Assembly (NCBI RefSeq): GCF_019097595.1
Contig: NC_080718.1
Location: forward strand, 16,871,657 to 16,935,656
DNA from: Hemibagrus wyckioides
Lineage: Eukaryota > Chordata > Actinopteri > Siluriformes > Bagridae
Length of the DNA: 64,000 nt
Reading direction: 5' to 3'
In this document: piece by piece, positions 34,230-45,606 of the stretch
How the letters are laid out: each line of letters starts with the position of its first letter
Position numbering within the stretch: position 1 is the stretch's first letter
Position numbers and translations under genes: made by a program
Notes under the pieces: generated by a model
What the model was told of the DNA's origin: nothing
Database searches by the model: none
The model's input: only the letters and a program-made list of their open reading frames with translations

Positions 34230-37200
34230 TCACTCTCTTATACTCTCTCTCTTTTTTTCACTCTCCTATATTCTCTGTCTTTTATTCTCTCTTTCACTCT
34301 CTTATACTCTCTCTCTGTCTCTTTCACTCTCTTATACTCTCTCTCTGTCTCTTTCACTCTCTTATACTCTCTCTCTCTTTCACTCTCTTATACTCTCTCT
34401 CTCTTTCACTCTCTTATACTCTCTCTCTCTTTCACTCTCTTATACTCTCTCTCTCTTATACTCTCTCTCTCTTTCACTCTCTTATACTCTCTCTCTTTTT
34501 TTCACTCTCCTATACTCTCTCTGTCTTTTATTCTCTCTTTCACTCTCATACTCTTTCTCTTTTTTTCACTCTCCTATACTCTCTCTGTCTTTTATTCTCT
34601 CTTTCACTCTCTTATACTCTCTCTCTCTCTCTTTCACTCTCTTATACTCTCTCTCTGTCTCTTTCACTCTTATACGCTTTCTCTTTCTCTTTCACTCTCT
34701 TATACTCTCTCTCTTTTTTTCACTCTCCTATACTCTCTCTGTCTTTTATTCTCTCTTTCACTCTCTTATACTCTCTCTCTCTCTTTCACTCTCTTATACT
34801 CTCTCTCTTTTTTTCACTCTCCTATACTCTCTGTCTTTTATTCTCTCTTTCACTCTCTTATACTCTCTCTCTCTCTCTTTCACTCTCTTATACTCTCTCT
34901 CTCTCTCTTTCACTCTCTTATACTCTCTCTCTGTCTCTTTCACTCTTATACTCTTTCTCTTTCACTCTCTTATACTCTCTCTCTTTTTTTCACTCTTATA
35001 CTCTCTCTCTCTTTCACTCTCTTATACTCTCTCTCTGTCTCTTTCACTCTTATACTCTTTCTCTTTCTCTTTCACTCTCTTATACTCTCTCTTTTTTCAC
35101 TCTCTTATACTCTCTCTCTCTTTCACTCTCTTATACTCTTTCTCTTTCTCTTTCACTCTCTTATACTCTCTCTCTCTCTTTCACTCTCTTATACTCTTTC
35201 TCTTTCACTCTCATACTCTCTCTCTTTTTTTCACTCTCCTATACTCTCTGTCTTTTATTCTCTCTTTCACTCTCTTATACTCTCTCTCTCTCTTTCACTC
35301 TCTTATACTCTCTCTCTCTCTTTCACTCTCTTATACTCTCTCTCTCTCTTTCACTCTCTTATACTCTCTCTCTTTTTTTCACTCTCTTATACTCTCTCTC
35401 TCTTTCACTCTCTTATACTCTCTCTCTCTCTTTCACTCTCTTATACTCTTTCTCTTTCTCTTTCACTCTCTTATACTCTCTCTCTTTTTTTCACTCTCCT
35501 ATACTCTCTGTCTTTTATTCTCTCTTTCACTCTCTTATACTCTCTCTCTCTTTCTCTTTCACTCTCTTATACTCTCTCTCTCTCTTTCACTCTCTTATAC
35601 TCTCTCTCTCTCTTTCACTCTCTTATACTCTCTCTCTGTCTCTTTCACTCTCTTATACTCTCTCTCTCTCTTTCACTCTCGTATACTCTCTCTCTCTCTT
35701 TCATTCTCTTATACTCTCTCTCTCTTTTTCACTCTCCTATACTCTCTCTGTCTCTTTTATTCTATCTTTCACTCTCTTATACTCTCTCTCTCTGTTTCAC
35801 TCTTTATGCACACTCTCTCTCTTTTTTTCACTCTCCTATACTCTCTCTGTCTCTTTTATTCTCTCTTTCACTCTTATACTCTCTCTCTTTCATTCTCTTA
35901 TACTCTCTCTCTCTTTCTCTTTCACTCTTATACTCTCTCTCTTTTTTTCACTCTCCTATACTCTCTCTGTCTCTTTTATTCTCTCTTTCACTCTCTTATA
36001 CTCTCTCTCTCTCTTTCATTCTCTTATACTCTCTCTCTCTTTCTCTTTCACTCTCTTATACTCTCTCTCTCTTTCACTCTCTTATACTCTCTCTCTCTTT
36101 CATTCTCTTATACTCTCTCTCTCTTTCATTCTCTTATACTCTCTCTCTCTCTTTCACTCTCTTATACTCTCTCTCTCTCTTTCATTCTCTTATACTCTCT
36201 CTCTCTTTCTCTTTCACTCTTTTATACTCTCTCTCTCTTTCACTCTCTTATACTCTCTCTCTCTTTCACTCTCTTATACTCTCTCTCTCTCTCTCTCTCT
36301 CTTATACTCTCTCTCTTTCTCTTTCACTCTCTTATACTCTCTCTCTCTTTCACTCTTTTATACTCTCTCTCTCTTTCCCTCTCTTATACTCTCTCTTTCT
36401 CTTTCACTCTCCTATACTCTCTCTCTCCCTTTTATTCTCTCTTTCACTCTCTTATACTCTCTCTCTCTCTTTCACTCTCCTATACTCTCTCTGTCCCTTT
36501 TATTCTCTCTTTCACTCTCTTATACTCGCTCTCTTTGTTTCACTCACTTATACTCTCTCTCTTTTTTTCACTCTCCTATACTCTCTCTGTCCCTTTTATT
36601 CTCTCTTTCACTCTCTTATACTCCCTCTCTCTTTCACTCTCTTATACTCCCTCTTTCTCTTTCACTCTCCTATACTCTCTCTGTCCCTTTTATTCTCTCT
36701 TTCACTCTCTTATACTCTCTCTCTCTCTTTCATTCTCTTATACTCTCTCTCTCTTTCTCTTTCACTCTCTTATACTCTCTCTCTCTCTTTCATTCTCTTA
36801 TACTCTCTCTCTCTTTCATTCTCTTATACTCTCTCTCTCTTTCTCTTTCACTCTCTTATACTCTCTCTCTCTTTCATTCTCTTATACTCTCTCTCTCTTT
36901 CATTCTCTTATACTCTCTCTCTCTCTTTCACTCTCTTATACTCTCTCTCTTTCATTCTCTTATACTCTCTTTCTCTTTCACTCTTTTATACTCTCTCTCT
37001 CTTTCACTCTCTTATACTCTCTCTCTCTTTCACTCTCTTATACTCTCTCTCTCTCTCTCTCTTATACTCTCTCTCTTTCTCTTTCACTCTCTTATACTCT
37101 CTCTCTCTTTCACTCTCTTATACTCTCTCTCTCTTTCACTCTCTTATACTCTCTCTGTCCCTTTTATTCTCTCTTTCACTCTCTTATACTCTCTCTCTCT

Positions 37201-38093
37201 TTCACTCTCCTATACTCTCTCTGTCCCTTTTATTCTCTCTTTCACTCTCTTATACTCTCTCTCTCTTTCACTCTCTTATACTCGCTCTCTTTGTTTCACT
37301 CTCTTATACTCTCTCTCTCTTTCACTCTCTTATACTCTCTTTCTCTTTCACTCTCTTATACTCGCTCTCTTTGTTTCACTCTCTTATACTCTCTCTCTCT
37401 TTCACTCTCTTATACTCTCTCTTTCTCTTTCACTCTCCTATACTCTCTCTGTCCCTTTTATTCTCTCTTTCACTCTCTTATACTCTCTCTTTCTCTTTCA
37501 CTCTCCTATACTCTCTCTGTCCCTTTTATTCTCTCTTTCACTCTCTTGTACTCTCTCTCTCTTTCACTCTCCTATACTCTCTCTGTCTCTTTTATTCTCT
37601 CTTTCACTCTCTTATACTCTCTCTCTCTCTTTCATTCTCTTATACTCTCTCTCTCTCTCACTCTCTTATACTCTTTCTCTCTGTCTCTTTCACTCTCTTA
37701 TACTCTCTCTTTCTCTTTCACTCTTTTATACTCTCTCTCTCTGTCTCTTTCACTCTCTTATACTCTCTCTCTCTCTTTCACTCTCTTATACTCTTTCTCT
37801 CTGTCTCTTTCACTCTCTTATACTCTCTCTTTCTCTTTCACTCTTTTATACTCTCTCTCTCTGTCTCTTTCACTCTCTTATACTCTCTCTCTCTCTTTCA
37901 CTCTCTTATACTCTTTCTCTCTGTCTCTTTCACTCTCTTATACTCTCTCTTTCTCTTTCACTCTCTTATACTCTCTCTCTCTCTCTCTCTCTTATACTCT
38001 CTCTCTTTCTTTCACTCTCGTATACTTTCTCTCTCTCTCTTATATTCTCTCTTTCGTTCTCTTATACTCTTTCTCTCTTTCTTTTTCACTTTT
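29885..38093. repeat. 8.2-kb pyrimidine-strand satellite/minisatellite
   Basis: Tandem units of TTCACTCTCTTATACTCTC plus a variable CT filler; spacings between successive TTCACT starts are typically 26 bases (for example 32941, 32967, 32993), varying by two-base steps. The plus strand is almost wholly T and C; A occurs mainly in TCAC, TATAC and TATATT, G in GTCT or GTCC. It has higher-order blocks and regional variants (see findings). An open frame of 2,792 codons crosses it only because these motifs cannot make a stop codon. A short CA tract sits at 29911-29924. Confidence 0.97.
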
Positions 38094-38133
38094 CACACAC
38101 ACACACACACACACACGCACACACACACACACA
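38094..38133. repeat. (CA)n closing the satellite
   Basis: CA dinucleotides with one CG interruption directly abut the satellite's last CT unit; a shorter CA tract lies near the left edge at 29911-29924. Confidence 0.95.
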
Positions 38134-38580
38134 AAGCGCAGTATGTCAATTCCGTGAGAAAACAGAGGAAACTAAAGTGGTATTGTGATTTAGAGTGCTC
38201 AAAACCAAGATTTCATTCATAAATGTTAAATAAATGTTTTTTTAGTCTTGCATTATGTAGCACATCTGCCAGACTCGTCCATGCGTATAAGCAGTTACTA
38301 TAGAAACAATAACAGGTTAGAATGAGCATATTAATATTAACGTTCACGCTACAGTCTGAACTACCTGTACTGTTATATGAAGATAATTACACACCTTCTG
38401 ACCAATCAGATGAAAGCATTCAGCTGCACTGTGGTGTAAGTGGAATAACACGACAGGTCGTGATGATATATGAAAATAACTCATTAATATTATCCTGTTG
38501 TTCATGTTGCAGCCGGAACTACATGCGCTGTTGTACAAAAATAATTCGCACCTTCTGACCAATCAGATTCGAGATATTGC
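38134..38580 (+). repeat. GTGGAACGTCC-family element, part right of the satellite
   Basis: From GCGCAGTATGTCAATTCCGT onward the sequence reads as the remainder of the interspersed element; CACCTTCTGACCAATCAGA (38391) recurs at 38551 and, diverged, at 40385 and 45428. A 158-base tandem duplication is included. Belonging to the same element as the left part is inferred, partly from memory of fish relatives. Confidence 0.5.
38322..38575 (+). repeat. Tandem duplication, about 158-base period
   Basis: CTGAACTACCTGTACTGTTA at 38356 corresponds to CGGAACTACATGCGCTGTTG at 38514; both lead to a GATAATTACACACCTTCTG or AATAATTCGCACCTTCTG block and then ACCAATCAGA. The preceding CATTAATATTA-like block is also shared. 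Confidence 0.8.
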
Positions 38581-39437
38581 TGAACATACCGTATATGACT
38601 GAGATCTTTATCCTACTTTCTTCTACAGACTGATGCTTGGCAGAAATCTATTCACTATGCAAGGGTTGATTTTTTTGTCACTTTCTCTCACACTAGACCA
38701 CATTTACAGCATTCAGCATTTTCCTGTTTCTAATGCACTAAGAAGAGAGTAATTTATTTATTTTTTTATTAGAATGATTTGACATAAATCTAAAAACCCG
38801 ACCCTGAGTCAGTGGCATTTTTAAAAGCAGAGTGAATAATTCTCCTCACATTTCACAAGGACACAGTTAATTGATCAAAAACAAGTATTATTGCTTCTGA
38901 GCAACAGCCGTTCAAGTGACTTATTCCACACCGAGGGAAATCCAATATGTAATAGGCTTATTAAGGCTAGTCTTATTGCTCAGAGAGCTGATAAACGATG
39001 GCCTTCTGCATAAAGACGTGGCACTTTACGCTCACTGATCTCTAACTCATAAAGATTACAGCAGAGCTTTGTGAGAAGTGACGTCGTTTCATATTCTCCA
39101 AGGAAATGCTATGTTTTATTTACGGCGTGTTTTATGTTTACGGAGCCTCAGCAGTACAGTAGAATCACACAGATTTGGGAATATTCAGTGCTGCTAAAAC
39201 CCAGCACCGTTTGATGGATTGGTGAGGAATGAAAGCACAGGGGCATTGGGATTACTGTCACACTGACTAAAGAGGATTTATTTATCACTTTCACAAAAAG
39301 CCTCCTCTAATAGCTCATCATGGCGTGTATTTAGTATTATTAGTACTACCACCCTGTGCTCCTGATACACTAACTGCCACAGTGCATAACAGAGGATCTG
39401 CCTGTACTGTCATCAGTGCCTATCCCACTCTCTCATC
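38581..39437. other. Non-coding stretch, no gene seen
   Basis: AT-rich, nothing recognised. Confidence 0.45.
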
Positions 39438-39496
39438 ATCTCTCTCTCTCTCTCTCTGTGTGTCTCTATCTATCACACAAAACACACACACACACT
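39438..39496. repeat. Compound CT / GT / CA microsatellite
   Basis: (CT)n, then GTGTGTCTCTATCTATC, then CACACAAAACACACACACAC. Open frames over it are shadows. Confidence 0.9.
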
Positions 39497-39809
39497 CAGC
39501 CAATCCACGCTTTAATGCTTTACATGTGGCATAATGCCACTAAACAGATTTTCACCTTTTATCCCTCTCTGAAAGCGTTCCAGTTAGCAAAAGCACAAGG
39601 CCAACACCGTCGCCAAGCTGCTAAACACCACATAAGCAGTGTGATATCCCTGGGTCAGAGATGAAACATCCTGTTTTTTTTTTTTGTTTTTTTTTTAAAG
39701 AAATCTGTATTTTATAGTAAATTTGTAATACGTGTATGACTATTACATCATTTAATCCTGCTCTCTTCATTTCTCTGTTCTCTTACAAAGGTGTTTAATT
39801 TAGGAATAA
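39497..39809. other. Non-coding sequence with T-runs
   Basis: T tracts at about 39674-39698 separated by one G. No gene. Confidence 0.45.
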
Positions 39810-39988
39810 AAAGCCTTCATTTGTCACATGACCAGTACAGCAAGTTTTCTTTTTTTTCAGCTTGTTAGAAAGCGTTCCTGGAGCAGAGATGGTTTCAGAA
39901 CCTAATACAGGCAGCTGGATGATGCTGGGGTTTGAACCCCTAACCTTCTGAGCAGTAACCCAGAGGTTTAGACCACTGAGCCACTACT
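39810..39988 (-). repeat. tRNA-derived SINE-like element (minus)
   Basis: The reverse complement of the right part reads GTAGTGGCTCAGTGGTCTAA (A-box-like) and TTAGGGGTTCAAACCCCAGC (B-box-like). The left part CATTTGTCACATGACCAGTA and GCGTTCCTGGAGCAGAGATG match, from memory, the body of a teleost SINE with this head. A different body from the 24.9-kb SINE. Confidence 0.65.
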
Positions 39989-40364
39989 ATATAGTACTAT
40001 TATAGGAAAGGAGTCAACACCGGAGTGGTGTAATGTATGCTTTAACACAAAGCAGAGGGCCAGAGTCACCCTAAAATCTTTGTTCTCCAATAACATCATG
40101 TCCTTTTTAAGTATTTTATTAACTCTTACACCCCAGTGCGAATAAATAATACGAAAGTATACAGTTGTTCAGTGATAGTTACATTTAATTGAGGGTTGTT
40201 TCAGGAACAGCATCCGACGTAAATCCTGTGCCAAATCAAAACATGCACATCGGATGATCCGCTGTGTGGAACCCGAACAGGGAGCAGCAGAAAGACAACA
40301 ACAACAATATAAAGCTGTCATTTTGTATTTAACTTAATTACAGCGTCATTGTTAGAGCTGCTTT
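39989..40364. other. Non-coding sequence
   Basis: No gene recognised. Confidence 0.4.
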
Positions 40365-40432
40365 TAGAAACCGAATCAATTCCTTTTGACCAGTCAGAAC
40401 TGAGATTGCAGCAGTGAGCGCTGTGGTGTAAA
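40365..40432 (+). repeat. Fragment sharing the TTCTGACCAATCAGA module
   Basis: CCTTTTGACCAGTCAGAACT, then GCGCTGTGGTGTAA, parallels ACCTTCTGACCAATCAGATG and GCACTGTGGTGTAA at 38392-38433. A short diverged piece of the element that flanks the satellite. Confidence 0.55.
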
Positions 40433-41034
40433 GAAAATTTAAATTTTAAAATACATTGTTATTCAGAATCAGCCCAGATTTGACTGTTTAAGAAAAAACA
40501 TTTGCATTCAGTTTTGTATACTTTATACATCCTGTCCTTTCTAAACCAAGTACATCTCTATGTTCATTTTTCATTGTTCAAGGTTTGCTCTTTCAAGAAA
40601 CACTTCACTGTATTCTAGAATGTTCTGTTTAACGTATCGATGGCTTTAGCAGATTGTCTGCACAATAGATTTACATCTTCAGGTATTGTACATGAATACA
40701 GTCAATTTAGTTGTATTTTTATTGGCCAGGCTTTACACAGGATGGGATGGCACTGTATCAGACGCTGCTATCCTGCTCCCTTGAAGTGCTTTACACACAC
40801 ACACAGAGAGTGGTGATGCTGGTGAGGGCTGGCCTGTGTGCTGCGGTGTCCCGTTTTTGAAGAGACAGAGGCAGAAATCCAGCAGGGTTATTTAGTTTAA
40901 GTGCTGGTTGAGCAGGCTGTATGGGCCAGGCTAAAATGGAGATAAATGGCCATGTGGAGGGATGGCCATCTCTCCCGCAGCAAGGGGCCAGCGAGGGGAC
41001 GAGGGGCTGCCGCACACCTGTCTCTCCTCGTTAC
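40433..41034. other. Non-coding sequence
   Basis: A short CA tract at 40794-40805; no gene. Confidence 0.45.
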
Positions 41035-41181
41035 TCACACACAAACACACACACAGACACACACACTCCACCTTTCTCAGGTCTGACGAGACCTCTGTCC
41101 CAATACACAGCTAAACACGCACTAGGATTAAGCTGTCTGCTCTCATCACACACACACACACACACACACATACACACACAG
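41035..41181. repeat. Two (CA)n tracts
   Basis: Imperfect CA tracts at about 41035-41068 and a purer one at 41147-41180 separated by about 80 bases of unique sequence. Confidence 0.9.
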
Positions 41182-42399
41182 CTTGTAACCTCTCTTTCTT
41201 CTTCCTCTCTTCCTCCTTCTATCTACTCAAACATATGGTGATGGGTTTTATTTTAATGTCAGAACTTTTTCCTGCAAAATGCTTGTTTGGATAGAGAACA
41301 ACGGCGTGAGGACACATGCAGAGGAATCTTTGTCCATTCTTCCAGAAAAAAACCCCAAAACAAAACATTTTAATCTGCTTTATGAAGACCACCTGCTATA
41401 AACCATCAACGATCTGCCAACACCATAGGGTCTATTATTTTTAGCAAAAGGTTTAATTTTCCCTAAATGGTGATTGGAAACATTTTTCATTTTGAACTTA
41501 TCTGGTCACAAAATCCAATTCCAGCTGTAGTTCCAATGACATCAGGTCATTTAGTTCAGCTTACTTATTCTAGCTTGAGTGCATCTTCTCTTTTATGTTA
41601 AAAAAGCTCTTGTGGGTGGTTTGGGGTTCGGGATGTTACATGCGTGAAGCATCAAATTTATACCCAAGTCAAAGAAACGTATTCATAGGCAACAAATGTT
41701 TTGACCCCCAACACCGAGCTCGTTTGCACTTAGATTCTGTGGGGGTGCAATTAATTTTGCCACATATGGTTTGACAGAAAATTCTAGAAGTTCTTAAGAT
41801 TACGATTGCTTCTTAGAGGAAAGATAAGACATTTTCCTAATTATTTGAGTATTAAATATTAATAAATATGCCGATGTTTCAGTTTATTTCTGAATTGAAA
41901 TGTATTTTTAATAAGTATTAGCTTTTACTTAAATCTTAAAACTGTTTATGCATACAAGTGGTTTTTATGTAGAATTTTAGAAGTGAAAAACCTCTTGAGT
42001 GAACCTCCACATGAAGCTGAATGCAATTTTTTGGTCACTTCATTATTCTATTAGTTCATAATCATAATGACTTTATTTTCATTACTTTTATGAAATAGTA
42101 AAAAATGAAAAACATGACCAAAATCCATCTATAAGCAGGTATTATACTTTAACTAACTAACAATTTAAAAAAATCGTAATGCTGCCAGATTCTGAGGTGT
42201 TTAGTAACATTTTATCTGTGTAGTTTGACCCTAGCCTGCATTCCATCACCTCAGCTTTGCCTTGTTTTTTGGTATCTGTCTATTATAGCCAGGGTCAAGC
42301 TTTGAATAACGGAACCTCTTTTCAGCTGTTTATTAAAGCATGTCTCTATCTTAGACCAACAGCAGTCTACTTGTGTTCTGGAGGAAAAAGCAGCCTATT
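41182..42399. other. Non-coding stretch, no gene seen
   Basis: AT-rich. The phrase GGTGCAATTAATTTTGCCAC near 41735 vaguely recalls a DNA-transposon end but I cannot support a call. Confidence 0.4.
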
Positions 42400-42509
42400 A
42401 GAGAGAGACAGAGAGTGAGAGAGAGACAGAGAGTGAGAGAGAGACAGAGAGAAAGGGAGAGATAGACAGACAGAGAGAGAGAAACAGACAGACAGACAGA
42501 CAGACAGAC

Positions 42510-42542
<33 letters not shown>

Positions 42543-42580
42543 AAGAGAGATACAGAGAGACAGGAAGAGATAGACAGAGG
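42400..42580. repeat. GA / GACA purine array
   Basis: GAGAGAGACAGAGAGT is repeated three times at 42400-42450, followed by runs of GACA (six, then five or more) separated by GAGAGA. Plus strand is purine-rich, the complement of a TCTG array such as that at the window end. Confidence 0.9.
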
Positions 42581-42906
42581 CCTGAAGACTTTGGTTTAAT
42601 ATAGTGGGTGGCAGGTGGCCTGCTTTGCCTGAGGAGGCTCTTTAGGGCATGACAGCTCCGAAAAATGCATAAATCCTCCCGCTCTCTCTTATCTCCATCC
42701 GTATTTAGTTGCCATGGGGATTTTATTTATGCGGCTCCAAACTTCCATACTTCAGGTTCGACGCAGACATTTCAGCCGTTGCTTGCTGTCGCTCAGGAGG
42801 GCAGGAACTCAGGCTCAGCGAGAAGAGCGTGTTTCATCCTTCTTTCCACAAACACGATACACACACACTTACCACCTCACACACATACACAGTTATTTGC
42901 ATACTC
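42581..42906. other. Non-coding sequence
   Basis: Overlapping open frames of 66-91 codons here run into the GA tract and are unrecognisable. Confidence 0.4.
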
Positions 42907-42932
42907 TGAGAGAGAGAGAGAGAGAGAGAGAG
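42907..42932. repeat. (GA)n microsatellite
   Basis: Pure GA tract of about 25 bases. Confidence 0.95.
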
Positions 42933-43265
42933 ATTTATAGAATGGGAGAGAAACTAATCAACAGCAGCACAGCTTCTTAACACCAGTGTAACACCATACC
43001 AGTGTTTTGTCTCTACCAGGATTGTACTGTTGTCTGTTCTATAGTTAAAATTGAGACATCTGTGAAATTTGCAGTGCGTGCTTTTCATGTTCTGGTTTGT
43101 GCATTTCCTAATATTTGACTTATTTTCATATTCGCAAACAATACACAACCAATTTCAGGGTACAGTACAAACCCACTCTGCCATTATCCAATGAAGCACT
43201 TACAGAGAAAGTTGTATTGAGTGGAGCATGAATATGTATTTGTCTTTAATTCACTCTGTCCTTTT
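42933..43265. other. Non-coding sequence
   Basis: No gene recognised. Confidence 0.4.
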
Positions 43266-43276
43266 CCTCCCTCCCT

Positions 43277-43325
<49 letters not shown>
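43266..43325. repeat. (CCCT)n to (CT)n
   Basis: Four CCTC/CCCT units grade into about 40 bases of pure CT. Confidence 0.95.
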
Positions 43326-43930
<605 letters not shown>

Positions 43931-44754
43931 ATTTTGCAGGTTTCTCTCTTTGATGAATTCTCCTTTCCTGACCTACTTTCTCTCCCTGAAAGACGAACTA
44001 TATGAATTTCTGTTCTGTTTTTCTATATTCTTTTAGTAAAGGTACCTACGTTCAATTATTTAACCACTTTTTCATTTTCTTCCCGTTTCTTTGTCTCAGC
44101 TCGTGTAAATTATGGATGGTATAGATTTCCTGGAGAAAAGAGAACGGGTGGAGGTAGGGTAGGTGGTGGAGGAGTCTGGCTGTGTTCTCTTGGGTGTGCT
44201 TGAACAGCGGGGGGTTTAGCTGGCGTACGCTGACCCCGTCTGCTCCCTGTCTACAGGACGGTGACTCTCTGTGCCATGTACGCGCTCCGTTCCTGCCCGC
44301 TTCGTGACGCCATGACAGCTTTTGAAATGCAGGACGCTTGTTGATGCGAGAGTCGAGCAGGTGCTGGTTGGAGAGAGGTTTGATGCCACCCTTGCCCTCC
44401 CTTCATGTCAGTCTCGGTATCATGGCCCAGTGACACCGATAACAGACATCAGAGCTCTGGCGTTCTCTCAATCACCAAACTCTTGACTCACAGGCTCAGC
44501 CACTGCCTTTATCCTACTGTCTTCATGGCTGGATTAGACTCACTTAAAGCTTCTTCATAAGCAATCTTACAGCGCATGTGTCAGAAATAAAACACAATGA
44601 GTATGCTGTTAAAGGAAAATATTCAACAACAAGGTGATTACAAGCCTAAATTTAATAATATTCCTATAACAACATGTTCAAAGTGCTTTATTACTTTTAT
44701 GCCACAGCAGTTGTTTTTTTTTTTATAATTAATGCTTTGTAGTTGTTTACTGAA
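43931..44754. other. Non-coding stretch, no gene seen
   Basis: No recognisable exon; open frames are short. T run at 44716-44725. Confidence 0.45.
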
Positions 44755-44865
44755 ACATATTTAAAGTGTTGGAATGTCCATAAACCATATTAGTTCGTGT
44801 TATCACTTGCACTATAACAGCTATAATCATATTTTACTCTGCATTTCTCTCTCTTGTGAAAACAA
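44755..44865 (+). repeat. GTGGAACGTCC-family element fragment, copy 3
   Basis: AAGTGTTGGAATGTCCATAA and TTAGTTCGTGTTATCACTTG diverge from but align with the 9.9- and 29.8-kb cores. It then reaches only a short CTCTCTCTTGTG, roughly where the 29.8-kb copy enters the giant satellite. Confidence 0.5.
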
Positions 44866-45239
44866 TAAGACAAAAATAACACAGATCATCATGTTGCACA
44901 GAAAAACATAAAGTTCACAGACTGTTGAATGCAAACTTACAAAAGCAGATTTTTTTTTTTATTCTGTTCATGAGTAGTGATCATGGTGCAGGTCACTTTG
45001 TAAATTTCTCAGATGTGAGAACATGTTAACTTAAACCTTGTACAGAACTACAGTGTTGCACTTTTACAGAAAATTCATCAATCAGTCAGTTTTATTCTTG
45101 GCCAAAGCCCACCCACCAGCCAGATCTGGCTTATCATATGGGGATTATATACCAAATGACGAATGTGAAGGCTAATGCAGGCTTCCTCAAAACACATGAC
45201 GCTTCCCAAATGCTGCATCATGCTGCGTCACAGGTGGAG
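44866..45239. other. Non-coding sequence
   Basis: T run at about 44951-44960. Nothing else recognised. Confidence 0.4.
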
Positions 45240-45440
45240 TTACACACTCAGAGGAAAGCGCTGTCCCGCCCATTCCTCATGCAGGAGCTCACAGATGCCC
45301 ATGACTGGCTAGTGTTGCTGTGATAGACAGGAGAGAGGGAGAGAGAGAGAGAGAGCATGTCATCTCTCCCACCCAGACAGCACAGCCAGTTTTGTTCTCT
45401 TGTGCTCCCGTCCATTCAGGAGCAACTTCTGACCAATCAA
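45240..45440 (+). repeat. Dispersed repeat, copy 1 of a pair
   Basis: GACTGGCTAGTGTTGCTGTG, ATAGACAGGAGAGAGGGAGA and CTCTCCCACCCAGACAGCAC align with TTGGCTAGTGTCAATATGAT, TGACAGGAGAGAGAGGGAGA and CCCCTCCCATACAGCGAGCA at 55610-55690. A TTCTGACCAATCA module follows at 45428. Confidence 0.6.
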
Positions 45441-45549
45441 AATCAAGCATGTGCTTGATTATTTAATTTTCCTCATAGTTTCTTTTTTTTCCATAAACTT
45501 GCTCAGACTTATACTTTTATTGTATAAATGCACAAGTGCTTTAGATGTA
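45441..45549. other. Non-coding sequence
   Basis: No gene recognised. Confidence 0.4.
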
Positions 45550-45606
45550 CAGAGAGAGAAGGAGAGACGATATATAGAGAGGGGAAGAGAGAGAGAGAGA
45601 GAGAGC
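45550..45606. repeat. GA-rich microsatellite
   Basis: GAGAGAAGGAGAGACG, then GAGAGGGGAAGAGAGAGAGA. Confidence 0.9.

Noticed and set aside
29779..38157. Protein of 2,792 residues rich in Ser, Leu, Tyr and Thr
   Set aside because: It lies almost wholly on the pyrimidine satellite, starts in a mobile-element relic, and is open only because the repeat text cannot form stops. The other plus-strand frames are open for long stretches as well.
37371..38222. Second long open frame of 283 codons
   Set aside because: Same satellite in another frame, running out through the CA tract.
41270..41800. Possible DNA-transposon relic
   Set aside because: Only a vague resemblance in GGTGCAATTAATTTTGCC; no inverted ends or transposase residues could be found.
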